A stretch of 64,000 nt of DNA from NCBI GenBank assembly GCA_964017145.1, contig OZ024851.1, positions 620,001-684,000 on the forward strand. The letters are read 5' to 3'. Position numbers and translations under genes: made by a program. The DNA is from Agrocybe praecox. Lineage: Eukaryota; Basidiomycota; Agaricomycetes; Agaricales; Agrocybaceae. Below the pieces are notes generated by a model. The model did no database searches and was not told the DNA's origin. It was given only the letters and a program-made list of their open reading frames with translations. This document shows positions 22,772 through 33,850 of this stretch, in pieces; position 1 is the first letter of the stretch; each line of letters begins with the position of its first letter.

Positions 22772-24314
22772 AGACAAGACGTTGGTTAGCTCAAGAACTC
22801 GGCCAGTCTGGTGATTGAGTACGAAGAGAAGGCGAGAGAGGTGTGAACAGTGCCAAACAGCTAAGACGGCCCAGCTTTATATGTCCAAGAATAGATTCCC
22901 AAACGACGTCAACCATGATCATCGCCCAGTCAACACACCAACAGTGAGAAGACACTGCACCGAGATTATGTAGAGCCACTGATGCAGAGGAGATGGAATG
23001 ACATGATACATCATAAGCCACTGAGACAAAGAGGGTTCTGAAAGATAGAACATGTCGTATTTCCCACCGGGCTCTTCGGCGATTTACTAAACACTATAAT
23101 AGGAAGTCTCATCACTGCACAGAATCTAAAAGAGTCATGATTTTTAGAAACCACATACCACAAGCAGACCATCCTTTTTGTTTGGTTCCGAATTCTAGCG
23201 ATCACTTATCGATATCATCTACGAGGACTTAAGAAAAAACGACATTGTGGATTACAAATGCTATGACGACTTCGGAAAATGAGCGGTCCTTACCCGTATG
23301 AAAGTGGATTGCCTTGATTGAGGCAAAATAGGCGTTCTCTCCCGTATTAGATTTTTAGTAGTTGTACTTCACTTCAGCCGAGACAAAACAATATGCTGGA
23401 GGTCCTTGATCGATGATTTCTGAAGAAGAAAAGAGTCATACAAGTCTTAGCAAGGGGAATGAACAGCAATTCTGGGTTTTAAGTTGAGCTGACAAAGGGC
23501 TTTCCGTCCAATTTGGCTATGCGTGCGTTTCCATCGAATTCTACGCCGCCATTCGGGCCATTCGAACAGTCCAGATAATTGCAGCAGAGTCGCTGGTATT
23601 GATCATTCAGAACAGAACTTTGGAAAAAGAGGAATATCTTAACCCCTGGCAAATCTCGCCTTGCCTAGAGTTTCGGCTTACCTTGCGGATGGTGTCAGTG
23701 CAAGAAGCGCCGGGGTCACTGAATGGCTGAGGCTGACCTTCGTAAATTACTTGCACAAGATGACCAAGTAGGTGGTCCATTGTCAGTGAACCCCATTTAA
23801 ACCTCCATTATGCCCGTTGACGCACTAGGGAATCCCATGAACCTGTTGTTTTACATCTTCGAGAACTAAATATTTGAATATTAGGTGTGAAGGCGACGTA
23901 TTGGTGTTGTAGAGTCGGGACTCGGTTCAGAAGGATCTTACAGTCTTTTGAGGTGTAGAATATGGCACATAACCCAATCGTCTGACATATTTGAGCCGTT
24001 TAGCTTGAACCGTCCTAATAATTCGCATGACGTCGTACCGTAGACTCAGCCTAGACTGTAGACTGTAGCACAGTGGAGTACTACGTTCAACTTGAAATTC
24101 AAAATTTGGCCCTTGTTGTTCTTTGTTAAATCGTCGGAAAATCAAATGTGCCATTGAGTCGGAGTCACGGGACGATCCAGCCAGCGGCCAGAAGGTCAGT
24201 GTGGCATGTGCGCTTGCCTAACAATGCCCTGAGCCCTCAGCCTTTCAATTACAATCCTTACTTACTGGACATAAGATCGAGCTAGGTGTGTGGAGCGGGA
24301 ATCATCAGCTTGGA
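22772..24314. other. Intergenic region between array member C and the RUS1-family gene
   Basis: About 1.5 kb between divergent genes, so both promoters should lie here. I found no convincing coding exon on either strand; the short frames lack family motifs. Confidence 0.4.
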
Positions 24315-26096
24315 ATGGAAATTACAGTTGTGAAAGAACGCACTTCGAACGGGCGAACTTTTCATACCGCGCTTGACAGAAATACCATCAAGGTAAGTAC
24401 TAAAATTTCTAAAAATGCGCGGTTTTCAACATATTTACGTATATCCAATGTCAATTCTGAATAGACAGAAAGCATTCATGATAAAAATCATGCTGTAAAC
24501 CGCATCCACCTTGCAGGCTTTCTGACAAGGGTATTTTTGCCTTCTGGATATCCTGACAGTGTATCCCCAGGTGCGCCGTACACTTTGGATTGTCTAATGG
24601 CACAATTCGTCGTATTGATAGTGCTCTTACGATAAGACTATCTTCGGTGAGTATAATCCCAGCAGATAAACCTCAACGTTGACTAAACCATCCTCTAGCT
24701 ATCAGATCTTGAATGCCCTTCAGGCATTTTGTAACTCATTGGCTGGACTGCTGTCGTCGAGGGCGATTCTACAAGGTACTCGAGCACAAATGTATCACGA
24801 ACTTTGCTCATATTGCTCTCCAGGATTCGGGGTTGGAGATCCAACTGCATCTGCCACGAAAGCGTTGTTATTAACGGTCCTGCAAGACGTCTTTGGCCGA
24901 CTCACCAGCAAGTTCTTCGTCGCTTTTGTTCTGCATTGTCCTCACCATACTCTCAAGCCATACTATCCGCTCATTTCTTCGGCTCTTCCCTTTATCCAGA
25001 AGCGAAAACATATCGTTTGCTCGCGGACGTTCTCAACGATACTGCAGTCATTCTGGACACCCTGTCACCTCTCTTCATTACCTTTCCTATACCTGGCCTG
25101 AGAGTGGCCTCTTTATGCCTTAGCGCGGTCTTTAGATCACTCTGCTCGATTTCTGCCGGAGGTTCTAAGGCAGCTATCACAATGCACTTTGCCAGCCCAC
25201 TGAAAGGAAAAGGCGACGTAGGAGACCTTAACGCTAAGGATGCGAGTAAAGAAACCGTTTTAGCCCTATTCGGCATGCTTGTTGAGTTGCTTATATTCAT
25301 CCGCCTTGATTTTACTGATTTGAATATCATTTAGCTTGGGACCTTGGTGGTACCGTACGTCTCAACGCCATGGGCAACCTACACTTCATTATTAATATTG
25401 GTCGGCCTTCACCTGGGAATCAACTATCTGGGAGTACGTGGTCTCCATCTACGGACGCTTAACCGACAGCGAGCAAGCATCGCATGGCTTTTATATCGAA
25501 GCCGAAATGACGTTAACTGTGACTTGACGCCCTCTGCAGTAGCAGGACTAGAAAGAATCTTCGAGCGTCCTGGCACCATCCGCGACGTTCGGTCGCGTCT
25601 TCCTTTAGGCCAATGCACTATAGGCTCTTCCTTCTCCGAAATCATTCGCTCGCACTCTTGCCCTCCTGAACTAATTTCCCTGTTTGCCAACGAACGCTAC
25701 ATTCTATGGTTCGATTCCAGTTGTCTGTCCTCCGAGGATGGCGAATATAGTTTGCGTGGCTTTATCCGCCTGCATATTTTCCTCAAAGAGAAACACTCGA
25801 ATGAGGATCATCTCCGGGCATGGATTCACGCAGTGGAAGTCTGCAGAGATGTCGCTGCATATCGGACTCGTAAGCATGCAACATCACCCGATGGAGGCCC
25901 TCTGCCTGTTCTCCAGACAATTCAGGCGGCTTATGAGAGGATATCTCTCCTTGAAAACCCTTTCCTGCAGGCCTTGGGCTTATCGCATTGGATCACCTCC
26001 GATAGCGCGATTTTAAATGGCTCCCCCGATTCCGTGATCACATGCATCGAACCTAAACAAAATCTAGAAAGTGTAGAGGGAAAGAAGACACGTTAA
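24315..26096 (+). CDS. RUS1 / DUF647 family membrane protein (479 aa)
   Basis: Root-UVB-sensitive (RUS, DUF647) proteins occur in plants, animals and fungi; plant members act in vitamin B6 and UV-B responses, and the fungal role is not known to me. Seven exons: 24315-24392, 24465-24570, 24637-24646, 24699-24775, 24824-24907, 24958-25280 and 25335-26096; 1440 nt in frame. Diagnostic blocks are 'FLPSGYPDSVSPDYLRYQI', 'LQDVFGRLTTILSAHFFG', 'YRLLADVLNDTAVILD', 'SISAGGSKAAITMHFA' and 'LGINYLGVRGLHLRTLN'. Hydrophobic segments lie near 'VLDTLSPLFITFPIPGL' and 'TYTSLLILVGLHLGINY'. Exon 3 is a 10-nt micro-exon needed for frame and motif, and the intron at 24908-24957 is GC-AG. This conserved gene sits inside the receptor array on the opposite strand and is probably unrelated in function. 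Confidence 0.88.
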
Positions 26097-26620
26097 AGAT
26101 TACCACATTGCATCTCCATCTTATTTAGAGCTTACTCTATTTCTTATTTTCAGAGATAATTGGCAATCGGGAATTCTTGCGTTAACATTCGGCTTTCCTT
26201 ACGGCGAGCGCTGTTGACACGCCATACTACCTAGCATCCTATTTAGAGACGCAATGCGACTGTCGAGACTGGGGAGGCACTATGACAGAAATGACACTCG
26301 AGATTTTTTGTCGTTCCAGCGACGACGTCGTCCTTCGTGTTTTGTTTATCTTGTCATCCACGATATGTCGAACAGACCGCCCGTCGATGCAGCGACGATC
26401 ACATCTTACTATCTTCCTTGGTTGTACAACCGTGGTACAGCCCAACTGCAGCTTTTTAAATTTGACCACGACAACGATTCTCAGTCTGGGGCCTACTTGA
26501 GAGCATACGTGGTCCTATATCAAACACCTACCACCATTGACAGGTGAGATCTTCGCTCTACTGTGCGTAAATACAGGACCTGATTCCACGGATCTAGTTT
26601 CCACTTCTACAGGCTATGGT
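26097..26620. repeat. Intergenic stretch duplicated downstream of members D and K
   Basis: The segment around 26318-26470 is recognisably similar to 40615-40770, which lies at the same place downstream of member K. Shared landmarks include the 'tcgaacagaccg' and 'cgacgatcacat' stretches. The duplication that made D and K therefore carried their 3' flanks. Confidence 0.5.
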
Positions 26621-27494
26621 TCAGGTCCTCATCCAGGACGAGTCTGATTCGTTAGATGATCATTAGAAACTGAAATACTGACAACGGTGGAGACGTACCG
26701 ATCTGTTTTACCTTGGCTGGAAAACCTCCTTCAAGTGAATTCGGATTGAGATTTTCTCCGATATGATTGCCATCGCTGCCTTGACTCTCGGTGAACATCT
26801 TTATATTTCCTTCTTGCTGCTGCGAGTCGTGCGCTCCCTTCCTCTTTCCTAGGAAGAAGAAAACAGTGCACAAGATGGTGACGAAGGTCAAAATACTTAG
26901 AACTATGGCAATGATTCCATCAGTGGAAATTCCATTGTGATGAGAATCGTCGTGCGAACCGCCGCCCGGTCCTCCGTGGTCGTTTCTAATATGTCTTATC
27001 TTTCGGGCACCCATTCCTTCGCTGTGAGACGAGTTGGAAACCGGCTCCACCTGAATCCAGTCCAAGGAGAACGTTTCTTTGCTCATCACGGTTATGACTA
27101 GTGTATGGCTTATGTTCGGAGCTAATCTTCTGGCTTGGAAAAATGTGATGTTGTGCCGTGTTTTATCTTGTGATACGATCGGTTGAAATGTCGTCGGTCC
27201 GCCGTTGTCAATTATGTACATGGACATGGGTCCAGGACGGGTTTTGGTGTGTCCAAGGTTCCCACTTATTGTGCCCAAAACCTTGATAGAAATACCTGTG
27301 GAACATTTAGCGGTTGTATTAGAGAGCCGAAATATTACTTGTGTACCGTTGAAAGTCAAAGTGGCCTTGGAACCTGGCGTCTTGCACTCTGTTGTTGTCC
27401 CATTGAAGTCTTGCGGTTTTCCCGTCAGTCTCCATGCGCTTTGTGGCGAGTATATAATATAAGGACTGCGATCATCGAAAGTTATGGAAGACAT
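26621..27494 (-). CDS. Array member D: single-pass membrane protein with truncated tail (255 aa)
   Basis: Exons 27347-27494, 26699-27295 and 26621-26643, phase-1 introns. It is the closest relative of member K: 'FDDRSPYIIYSPQSAWRL' to 'ETFSLDWIQV', a Gly/His/Asp-rich stalk ('GGSHDDSHHN'), then the helix 'GIIAIVLSILTFVTILCTVFFF' and 'LGKRKGAH'. The last exon begins 'DSSWM' as in K, but small indels bring a TGA into frame at 26621-26623. The VFYA tail sequence further downstream (to about 26560) is still visible but unused and lacks one T. The product is therefore complete up to the cytoplasmic tail. The 51-nt first intron is open in frame. Whether this is a working short form or an early pseudogene cannot be told. 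Confidence 0.68.
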
Positions 27495-27511
27495 AAAGGG
27501 AAATAGTGAGC

Positions 27512-27532
27512 CTATGAAGAACCTGTCTTCAT
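27512..27532 (-). promoter_or_regulatory. Conserved six-codon upstream ORF of array member D
   Basis: Reads M-K-T-G-S-S-stop and ends 17 nt before the main start at 27494. It has the same length and place as the upstream ORFs of A, F, G, I, K and L. Confidence 0.5.
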
Positions 27533-28219
27533 ATGAACCAAGAAGGCCGGAATACACACTTTTTTTTTTTTTTTCAGCTGCACTTGTTCTCTATATACGA
27601 AATGCTTTGAATTATGAATATCTCAGCGACTGATCAAATTGAGATGTGGTCATAGGCCAGCGTAATTATCACCAACTACTCTGGATTTAGATATTCATTT
27701 CGATTTCTGACCGTTGCTGATATCCCTTTTCGCCTTATACGATTACACGATTTCGATGATTGCAGTATCCTTTCAGCGTGGTATATCACAACACATCAAA
27801 CAGTGGAATCGTGGTGCCAGAGTTTAGGCCCGAGGTCATGTTCCTAGTACCCACCTGAAATCGTCTTGCTTGTATCCATCGATCTGGTGTTCTCCACATA
27901 AATTAGCGCTAGACCGCCAGCCCGAGATCTATATCTACCATGGGCGTCTAAATTTAAATGCCAAGGTACCACCCGTAATGGGCATTATAGATCAATACAA
28001 ATGGTACGTGTACAATATATTTTTGGACCTCCACAGCGACCAAGATATATCTCGTGCTAAATGGATTGCATTTTTCTTCTAGTCTGAGAACATGTTTCAT
28101 TATGCGCCTCAGTACTATATGCCGGAGGGGGGGATGTGTTGAATCTGCCCTGTAGGATAAAAGGGGTGACCGTACAACCTTCCCCCGAATGCAATAGGTT
28201 TTCTGTAAGGCGTGAAATG
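27533..28219. other. Upstream region of array member D
   Basis: A poly-T run at about 27560-27575 lies in the leader region. The motif GGCGTCTAAATTT is at 27942-27954, as upstream of A and K. No gene was recognised. Confidence 0.4.
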
Positions 28220-28560
28220 ACAGTTTCTCGTAGGAATTTTACGAAGTTAAGTGCAAAAGATTCTTACCCTTCCTAACTCTTCGTCGCTTGATTACCAAGT
28301 TGCGATGGATGCCAGTAGCATGGTTACAAGTGTTACTGTGCCGATGGTCATTCCTACTATCAACGGCACATTACTCTTCGATGATGTGGTATTTCCTCTA
28401 GTCATAGAATTTGAAAGACCGTCTGCCATGGGCCATTGATGATGCTATATAACGACATGGGTGGAGGGATATGTTCTTCCTCATCTTGCACAGACGCCTC
28501 TACGGTTCCAAATACCGTGATAGTATCTCTAGACGACACGACGCAATCATGTTTGGTGCA
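28220..28560 (-). pseudogene. Array member E: internally deleted remnant
   Basis: The minus strand reads 'DTITVFGTVEASVQDEEE', 'HIPPPMSLYSIINGP' and 'QTVFQIL' then a stop. This is the beginning of a family exon 2. The second half of the ectodomain is gone. In other frames a membrane helix ('IGTVTLVTMLLASIATW') and its basic flank ('LVIKRRRVRK') follow, separated by a frameshift. Exon 1 and the last exon were not found. It is a decayed clade 1 copy, nearest to the PPxY-tail type by its basic flank. Confidence 0.7.
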
Positions 28561-28725
28561 TGATGACTGAATCTCTCTACTAATCACTACTAACTTAAAG
28601 TAGAAAAAGATGGGACACGAGAGCATAAAACGTAATTGAATTACACGAATATTTCAAAATGATAACTTGGGGACCTTCAATCCGATGCACGCAATCAAAA
28701 CAACTTGTCACATCCTAACCAAGTT
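28561..28725. repeat. 3' flank block shared downstream of members F, G and I
   Basis: The stretch from about 28545 to 28725 matches 30600-30780 and 37010-37186, each directly downstream of a PPxY-tail gene (F, G and I). The shared landmark is 'cgcaatcatgtttg' followed by AT-rich sequence. It marks repeated segmental duplication of gene plus flank. Confidence 0.65.
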
Positions 28726-29666
28726 CTAAACGATTGTATTTTTCCCACTTTGATATAGGGCATTGGCGCTCTCTCCAAGAATACTGTATGGTGGGGGATG
28801 GGTAATACTATCCCTTGGCAGAACAAATGGTGTGACATTTGGCGAAGTTCGCATATCAGGGTCCTCTTCCGTATGCATCAACCTTTCTGGAAGAGCCGTG
28901 TGTTGTGTTAGCTTCTATAGATTTTATAAAGGACTCGTAAAATCTCACGCTTTCTGATCCTCCGCCGTTTCATCACTAGACACATAATGCAGATACATGC
29001 CAGCAATATGGCTATAAAAGATATTACACCTAGTATACTAATAGCTTCTAGAGTACTGATGCGCAGTCCATTATTAGGTTTACTCAGGTTTGACGCATTG
29101 CTTCCTCCAGTGGGCTGTAAATTAGGTAGATCGGGCGTTTTCTGTGGGATTTGAGGGAGATTTGGGCCCAATGAAGGGGAAAGAACCGCTCCGGCAAGCG
29201 AGGAATCGGAGTCCACTGTAATATAATCCAAGAAAAAAGACCCCTTGTTCTGGATTGTTATAACCAGCTTGTGGTTTCCGTTTGGATACAAGCGACTTGC
29301 TTGAAAAAATAATTTGTTCATTTGTGTCGCATTTTGGAACAAAATCGGTTGAAATGTGGTTTGCGGGCCATTGTCGATACTATAGAGCGATATAGGTGGA
29401 GGGATATGCTCCAAAGTATCCAGTTCAACGTTCGGCACCGTTCCAAACACTGTGATACCCGTTCCTAAGGTCCATTCAGCCTTATTGGCACTGAAAACCT
29501 TTTGTGTTCTCTTACCGTTGAAAATGAGAGTCGCATTGGCACCTGGCGTATTGCACCCTGAGGTTGTTACATTGAACTCCTGCGGCTTTCCAACCTTCTG
29601 TCTCCACGCGTCCGGCGGTGAGTACGCAATAAAAGGGCTACGATCATCGAAAATTATAGAAGACAT
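28726..29666 (-). CDS. Array member F: single-pass membrane protein, PPxY tail (275 aa)
   Basis: Exons 29516-29666, 28949-29464 and 28726-28886, phase-1 introns, 828 nt in frame. The ectodomain runs from 'FDDRSPFIAYSPPDAW' to 'GSFFLDYITV'; it lost one conserved sequon ('NGNHKLVI' replaces 'NVSHTLVI'). The stalk carries 'IPQKTPDLPNLQPTGG'. The helix is 'AISILGVISFIAILLACICIMCL', followed by 'VMKRRRIRKR'. The last exon gives 'MRTSPNVTPFVLPRD', then 'HPPPYSILGE', and ends 'QSGKNTIV'. PPPY is a class I WW-domain ligand. The 51-nt first intron is open in frame. An upstream in-frame extension exists but overlaps the conserved leader, so the MSS start is preferred. Confidence 0.82.
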
Positions 29667-29688
29667 GAAGGGCCAAAATAAAAACAAC

Positions 29689-29709
29689 CTATGAAGCACC
29701 AGTCTCCAT
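29689..29709 (-). promoter_or_regulatory. Conserved six-codon upstream ORF of array member F
   Basis: Reads M-E-T-G-A-S-stop, ending 22 nt before the main start at 29666. A TATA-like box is at 29792-29797, about 83 bp further upstream. Confidence 0.55.
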
Positions 29710-29940
29710 ATAAAATAGAAAGGATCAGGCGAAGGATTGGAAGGATAGAAAGTACGAGGCTCGCTATTACAACGATTATCAGGGGCATCCCTTTATAGCT
29801 TTTCCATAAATCTCAAGTTTGACAAGCATTGCTCAGCAGCCCCATCGTTGCATCGCAGGATTAATAGGTGTTGATATAATCTTTTGACGCAGATGTGTGG
29901 TACGCTACAGTTCAGAAAACATATCGGCAAAATACGAAAG

Positions 29941-30036
29941 AGGATTTCCTGATCTTGTGCAACCTCTATTCGCAACTTTGTGCATGCGTCGTATCGTCGA
30001 ACATCAGAATCAGAGTTAATCAGATATTTTACTGGT
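29941..30036 (-). promoter_or_regulatory. Conserved upstream block of the clade 1 genes (copy at member F)
   Basis: About 95 bp, 275 bp upstream of the F start. It is closely similar to 32001-32095 (G), 38461-38556 (I) and, more weakly, 19631-19720 (A). The core contains two 'AGAATCAGA'-like units and 'ATCAGATATTTTA'. Its similar distance from each start suggests an upstream activating or regulatory element, although shared ancestry alone could explain it. Confidence 0.5.
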
Positions 30037-30189
30037 GAAAGGCAACTAAAGTCAACAATCATCAAGCCACCATCACTTCAGTAAAGATAGAAGACCAAAT
30101 TATCCAATCGGCTCTCAGGTACCTAGTACTAAGTAAACGTCTCATGCTACACAATGAAAGAAAATAGTCTGCCTGGTAATATTTATATC

Positions 30190-30390
30190 CTACGGCGCAG
30201 AGAATACAGCGCTCGATGCAACGGATCTATTTTCTACTTCTATGTCTGTGCCATAGGTTTGTTGCCCAATCGCCCTCACCCAGGATGAGTCTGGTTTGTC
30301 AGATGATACGACGAGGGGGCCGGCGTATGACTCTTTTGTATCTGGCCGACGCTCCTAACTGTGCCCTTAACTGCGATACTCATTGGAGCA
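30190..30390 (-). pseudogene. Array remnant V: start of exon 2 fused to a last exon
   Basis: The minus strand reads 'VKGTVRSVGQIQKSHTPAPS', matching the start of exon 2 of member H. It then jumps directly into the intron end and last exon of the same type ('DSSWVRAIGQQTYGTDIEVE', ending 'SVASSAVFSAP' and a stop at 30190-30192). Most of the ectodomain, stalk and membrane helix are deleted. It is flanked at about 30425 by the right end of the repeat also seen at 36820 and 40460. Confidence 0.68.
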
Positions 30391-30424
30391 ATCTAGAGTG
30401 CAGCTGGATGGCGTAGCTGGACTC

Positions 30425-30600
30425 GGAAGCGCGTCGAGCAGCTTCGCACGATGGCAGTAGTGGTCCAAGGATGGAATTTGATTCGGCTATGTACGCGCCG
30501 AACTGTCACACATCTGTACATCTAATCTAATCGGGCTGGTGCAGGTTGCACTGCCACAGTGGATAATAGACAGGTGATTATCTCTGGCGGTCCCCCTAAC
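30425..30600. repeat. Right end of the duplicated repeat (third copy)
   Basis: This stretch matches about 36820-36990 with few changes and, for its first part, 40465-40545. Only the right end of the element is present here. It joins remnant V to the 3' flank of member G. Confidence 0.55.
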
Positions 30601-30779
30601 CCACAATACGACGCAATCATGTTTGATGCATGATGACTGAACCCATCTTACCACTACTTACTTAAAGCAAAAAAAATGCGACACGAGGGCATAGAATGGA
30701 ATTGAATTACACGAATATCATCAAAATGATAACTTGAGGACCTTCAATTACGCGCAATCAACAGGTCACATCCTAAGTT

Positions 30780-31714
30780 CTAACGAATTGCATTTTTTCC
30801 ACTCTGATATGGAGCATTTGCACGCTCTCCAAGAATACTGTATGGTGGAGGAAGGGTATTACTATCCCTTGACAGAATAAACGGTGTGACATTTGGCGAA
30901 GTTCGCATATCAGGGTCCTCTTCCGTATGCATCAACCTTTCTGGAAGAGCCGTGTGTTGTGTTAGCTTCTATAGATTTTATAAAGGACTCGTAAAATCTC
31001 ACGCTTTCTGATCCTCCACCGTTTCATCACTAGACAAATAATGCAGATACATGCCAGCAATATGGCTATGAAAGACATCACGCCTAGCATGATGGCTCCT
31101 AGAGTACTGATGCGTGGTCCATTTTTAGGCTTATTCAAGTTTGACGCATTGCTTCCTCCAGTGGGCTGTAAATTAGGTAGATCGGGCGTTTTCTGTGGGA
31201 TTTGAGAGGGACTCAAACCCAGTGAAGGGGAAAGACCTTCTGCGGAGAGCGATGAATCGGAGTCCACTTTGATATAATCCAAGAAAATGGAGCCCTTGCT
31301 CTGGACTGTTATAACCAGCGTGTGGCTTACGTTTGGAGCCAAGCGACTTGCTTGAAAAAATGATGTGTTCGGTTGTGTCGTATTTTGGAACACAATCGGT
31401 TGAAATGTGGTTTGCGGGCCATTGTCGATACTATAGAGCGATATAGGCGGAGGGATATGATCACCATCATCCTGATCAACACTCGACACCGTGCCAAACA
31501 CTGTGATACTCGTTCCTAAGGTCCATTCAGCCTTACTGGCACTGAAAACCTTTTCTGTTCTCTTACCATTGAAAATGAGAGTCGCATTGGCACCTGGCGT
31601 ATTGCATCCTGAAGTTGTGTGATTGAAATCCTGTGCATTTCCACTCGATCTCCACATGCCCGGCGGTGAGTATGTGATAAAAGGGCTGCGATCATCGAAG
31701 ATTGTAGAAGACAT
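30780..31714 (-). CDS. Array member G: single-pass membrane protein, PPxY tail (273 aa)
   Basis: Exons 31567-31714, 31003-31515 and 30780-30940, phase-1 introns, 822 nt in frame. Residues 1-138 are almost the same as member A ('FDDRSPFITYSPPGMW', 'NHTTSGCNTPGANATL', 'GSIFLDYIKVDSDSSL'). From the stalk on, the gene follows member F instead: 'IPQKTPDLPNLQPTGG', helix at about 189-212 ('AIMLGVMSFIAILLACICIICL'), 'VMKRWRIRKR'. The last exon gives 'RTSPNVTPFILSRD', then 'LPPPYSILGE', and ends 'QSGKNAIR'. This is a mosaic of an A-like ectodomain and an F-like stalk, helix and tail. Five or more sequons are in the ectodomain. The 51-nt first intron is open in frame. Confidence 0.84.
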
Positions 31715-31736
31715 GAAGGGCTAAAATAAAAGCAAC

Positions 31737-31757
31737 CTATGAAGCACCAGTCTTCAT
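31737..31757 (-). promoter_or_regulatory. Conserved six-codon upstream ORF of array member G
   Basis: Reads M-K-T-G-A-S-stop, ending 22 nt before the main start at 31714. A TATA-like TTTATA box is near 31837-31842. Confidence 0.55.
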
Positions 31758-32000
31758 ATGAAATAGAAAGGATCAGACGAAGGTTGGGAAGGATGGCAAG
31801 TACGAGTCTCGCTACGACGATTATCAAGAACATACCTTTATACCTTTTCCATGAATCCTTCCCAGGGCAACGTCATATCAAGATTAGCAAGCCTCATTGT
31901 TGCATCACAGGATTCATAGCTGTCGATATCTTTTGACGCGGACGTGTCATATTATTTACGATACAGTTCAGCAAAATATATTGGAAAAAATACAAAAGAG

Positions 32001-32095
32001 GATTTCCTGAACTTGTACAATTTCTATTCGCAACTTTATGCATGCGTCGTCTCGTCGAATATCAGAATCAGAATCAATCAGATATTTTACTGGTA
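32001..32095 (-). promoter_or_regulatory. Conserved upstream block of the clade 1 genes (copy at member G)
   Basis: Same block as at 29941-30036 and 38461-38556, 287 bp upstream of the G start. Confidence 0.5.
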
Positions 32096-32370
32096 AGTCA
32101 ACAATCATCAAGCCATCATCCCTTCAGTGAAGATAGATCTAAGACCAAATTACCCCATCCATGAGTCGAAAATATCAAAAGTAGTCATGGGTACACAAAA
32201 GTTTCTAAGGGTATACGATCTCAGCCACATGAGTTTGAATCTTCTGAGCTCATCTTTCATTCCGCCCATGGACTTTGCATTTATTCGACTGCGAAGGGCT
32301 GTCAGGTACCTACTAGGTATACGTACACGTCTCATGCTACATAATTAGTCTGCCTGGTAATAATCCTATC

Positions 32371-33398
32371 CTACTGCGCATAAAATACGGCACTTGATGC
32401 AACAGATCTAGTCTCCGCTTCTACGCCTGTACCATAAGATTGTTGCCCAATCGCCCTCACCCAGGATGAGTCTGGTTTGTGAAATAATTATTAGTCCCCG
32501 AATAAACGAAGTCCACGTCTTCAATGTTGAACATTAAAGACTTACCGGCAGTCTTCTCCTGAGTTAGACATCTCCTTTCAAGCTCCTTCTGGTTTATATA
32601 CCCCTAAAATCTGTGGTATCACTATTCCTGGGTCCCTTATTCGGAAACTCTTTCTGTTCTTCCTTTTGTACCACAATTTCCAGCTGACACGATTTGTGTC
32701 CTCTTTTTCTCTTCCATAAAAAGAATAACACAGCGCACAGGAGAATGAAGAAGGAAATACTGCCCAGGACAACAGCGATAATTCCATTTGTGGAGATTCC
32801 AGATTTCTTGAAGTGGTCATGCAGGTCCTTGCCTTGGGGAGTATGCATTGAGCCGCTCGGGTATGATGCAGGACTTCCTAGCGAGGACGATACTGAGGAT
32901 GGCGCTCCAGGTACATCCCTAGCACTCGATGATTCAATTTGAATCGAATCTAAGAAGAAAAAGCCTGTGTTTTGCATGGTTATGACTAGTGTATGACTAG
33001 TATTGTCAGCCAACGGGAGGGCCTGGAAAAATGTTGCGTTGAATTGTGTCGTGTTTTTCGGTGCGGGCGGTTGAGAATAAGACGGTGGACCATTATCGAT
33101 ACTATATGATAACGAGGGTGTCGGCGTATGATTTTTTTGTGTTTGGCCGACGCTCCCAACTGTGCCCTTAACTGTGATGCCCGTTCCTAACTGGTAAATT
33201 AGCGTTTCCGATGGTAGTATGTGATCAATCTCGTGAAGAACTCTTACCGCTGAACTTTAATGTGGCACTGCAGCCCGGCGTGTGGCACCGTGAAGTTGTA
33301 TCATTGTACTCATACCCGGGTTTTCCGAACTGCCCCCAATCTTTAGAGGGAGTATACGTGATCGAAGGACTGCGATCGTCAAGAATCATACAAGACAT
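32371..33398 (-). pseudogene. Array member H: frameshifted in the cytoplasmic tail
   Basis: Exon 1 is 33248-33398, exon 2 runs from 33186 toward a splice donor at 32546, and the last exon is 32371-32471. The ectodomain is intact but divergent: 'LDDRSPSITYTPSKDW', 'GITVKGTVGSVGQ', 'FFLDSIQI'. The stalk is Ser-rich, the helix is 'GIIAVVLGSISFFILLCAVLFFL' and 'WKRKRGHK' follows. In the tail, comparison with remnant J shows one missing base near 32595-32600, giving a TAA at 32594-32596 after 'SDTTDFRGI'. The last exon is still good: 'DSSWVRAIGQQSYGTGVEAE', ending 'SVASSAVFYAQ'. The product would be cut after about 30 tail residues. It could still be expressed as a short-tail form. A sequencing error cannot be excluded. 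Confidence 0.7.
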
Positions 33399-33850
33399 GA
33401 AGGAAAAAATGGACCTGGAGGAAATCAGAAATAAGCCAACGAGTAAAGCTACGCACAATTTTCGAAGCAGGTCTTCCAGTATATATATAAGCATTCATAT
33501 CATGAGAGCTGATTAACATGATTCTGATACTTGACGAGACTTGTCTGAACATCATACAACTCGATCGTGATGTTGTTGAAGGCATGTTGCTGGAGACGAC
33601 AGGCTACACAGCTCATCTAACAGATTCAGACCTGCACCATTGCCCATCGGTGTGTCTGAATCTACGCAATCAACACAAACGGTGGGCGTCTAAATCTGAA
33701 TTCCGAAGTGGCCGAGCACAGTGACAGTGTATTTTAATGTGTATCATAGTTAGCGAGATTGCGAGAGAAGTAGCACTCGTACATGCGTAAAATAAGGGAT
33801 GAATATTTGAATATGTATCGTGGATTTGGTACATATGGTCTGAAGATATC
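33399..33850. other. Upstream region of array member H
   Basis: Contains GGGCGTCTAAATCTGAATTC at 33684-33703, a variant of the motif upstream of A, D and K. The conserved upstream ORF of other members is absent. No gene was recognised. Confidence 0.35.
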
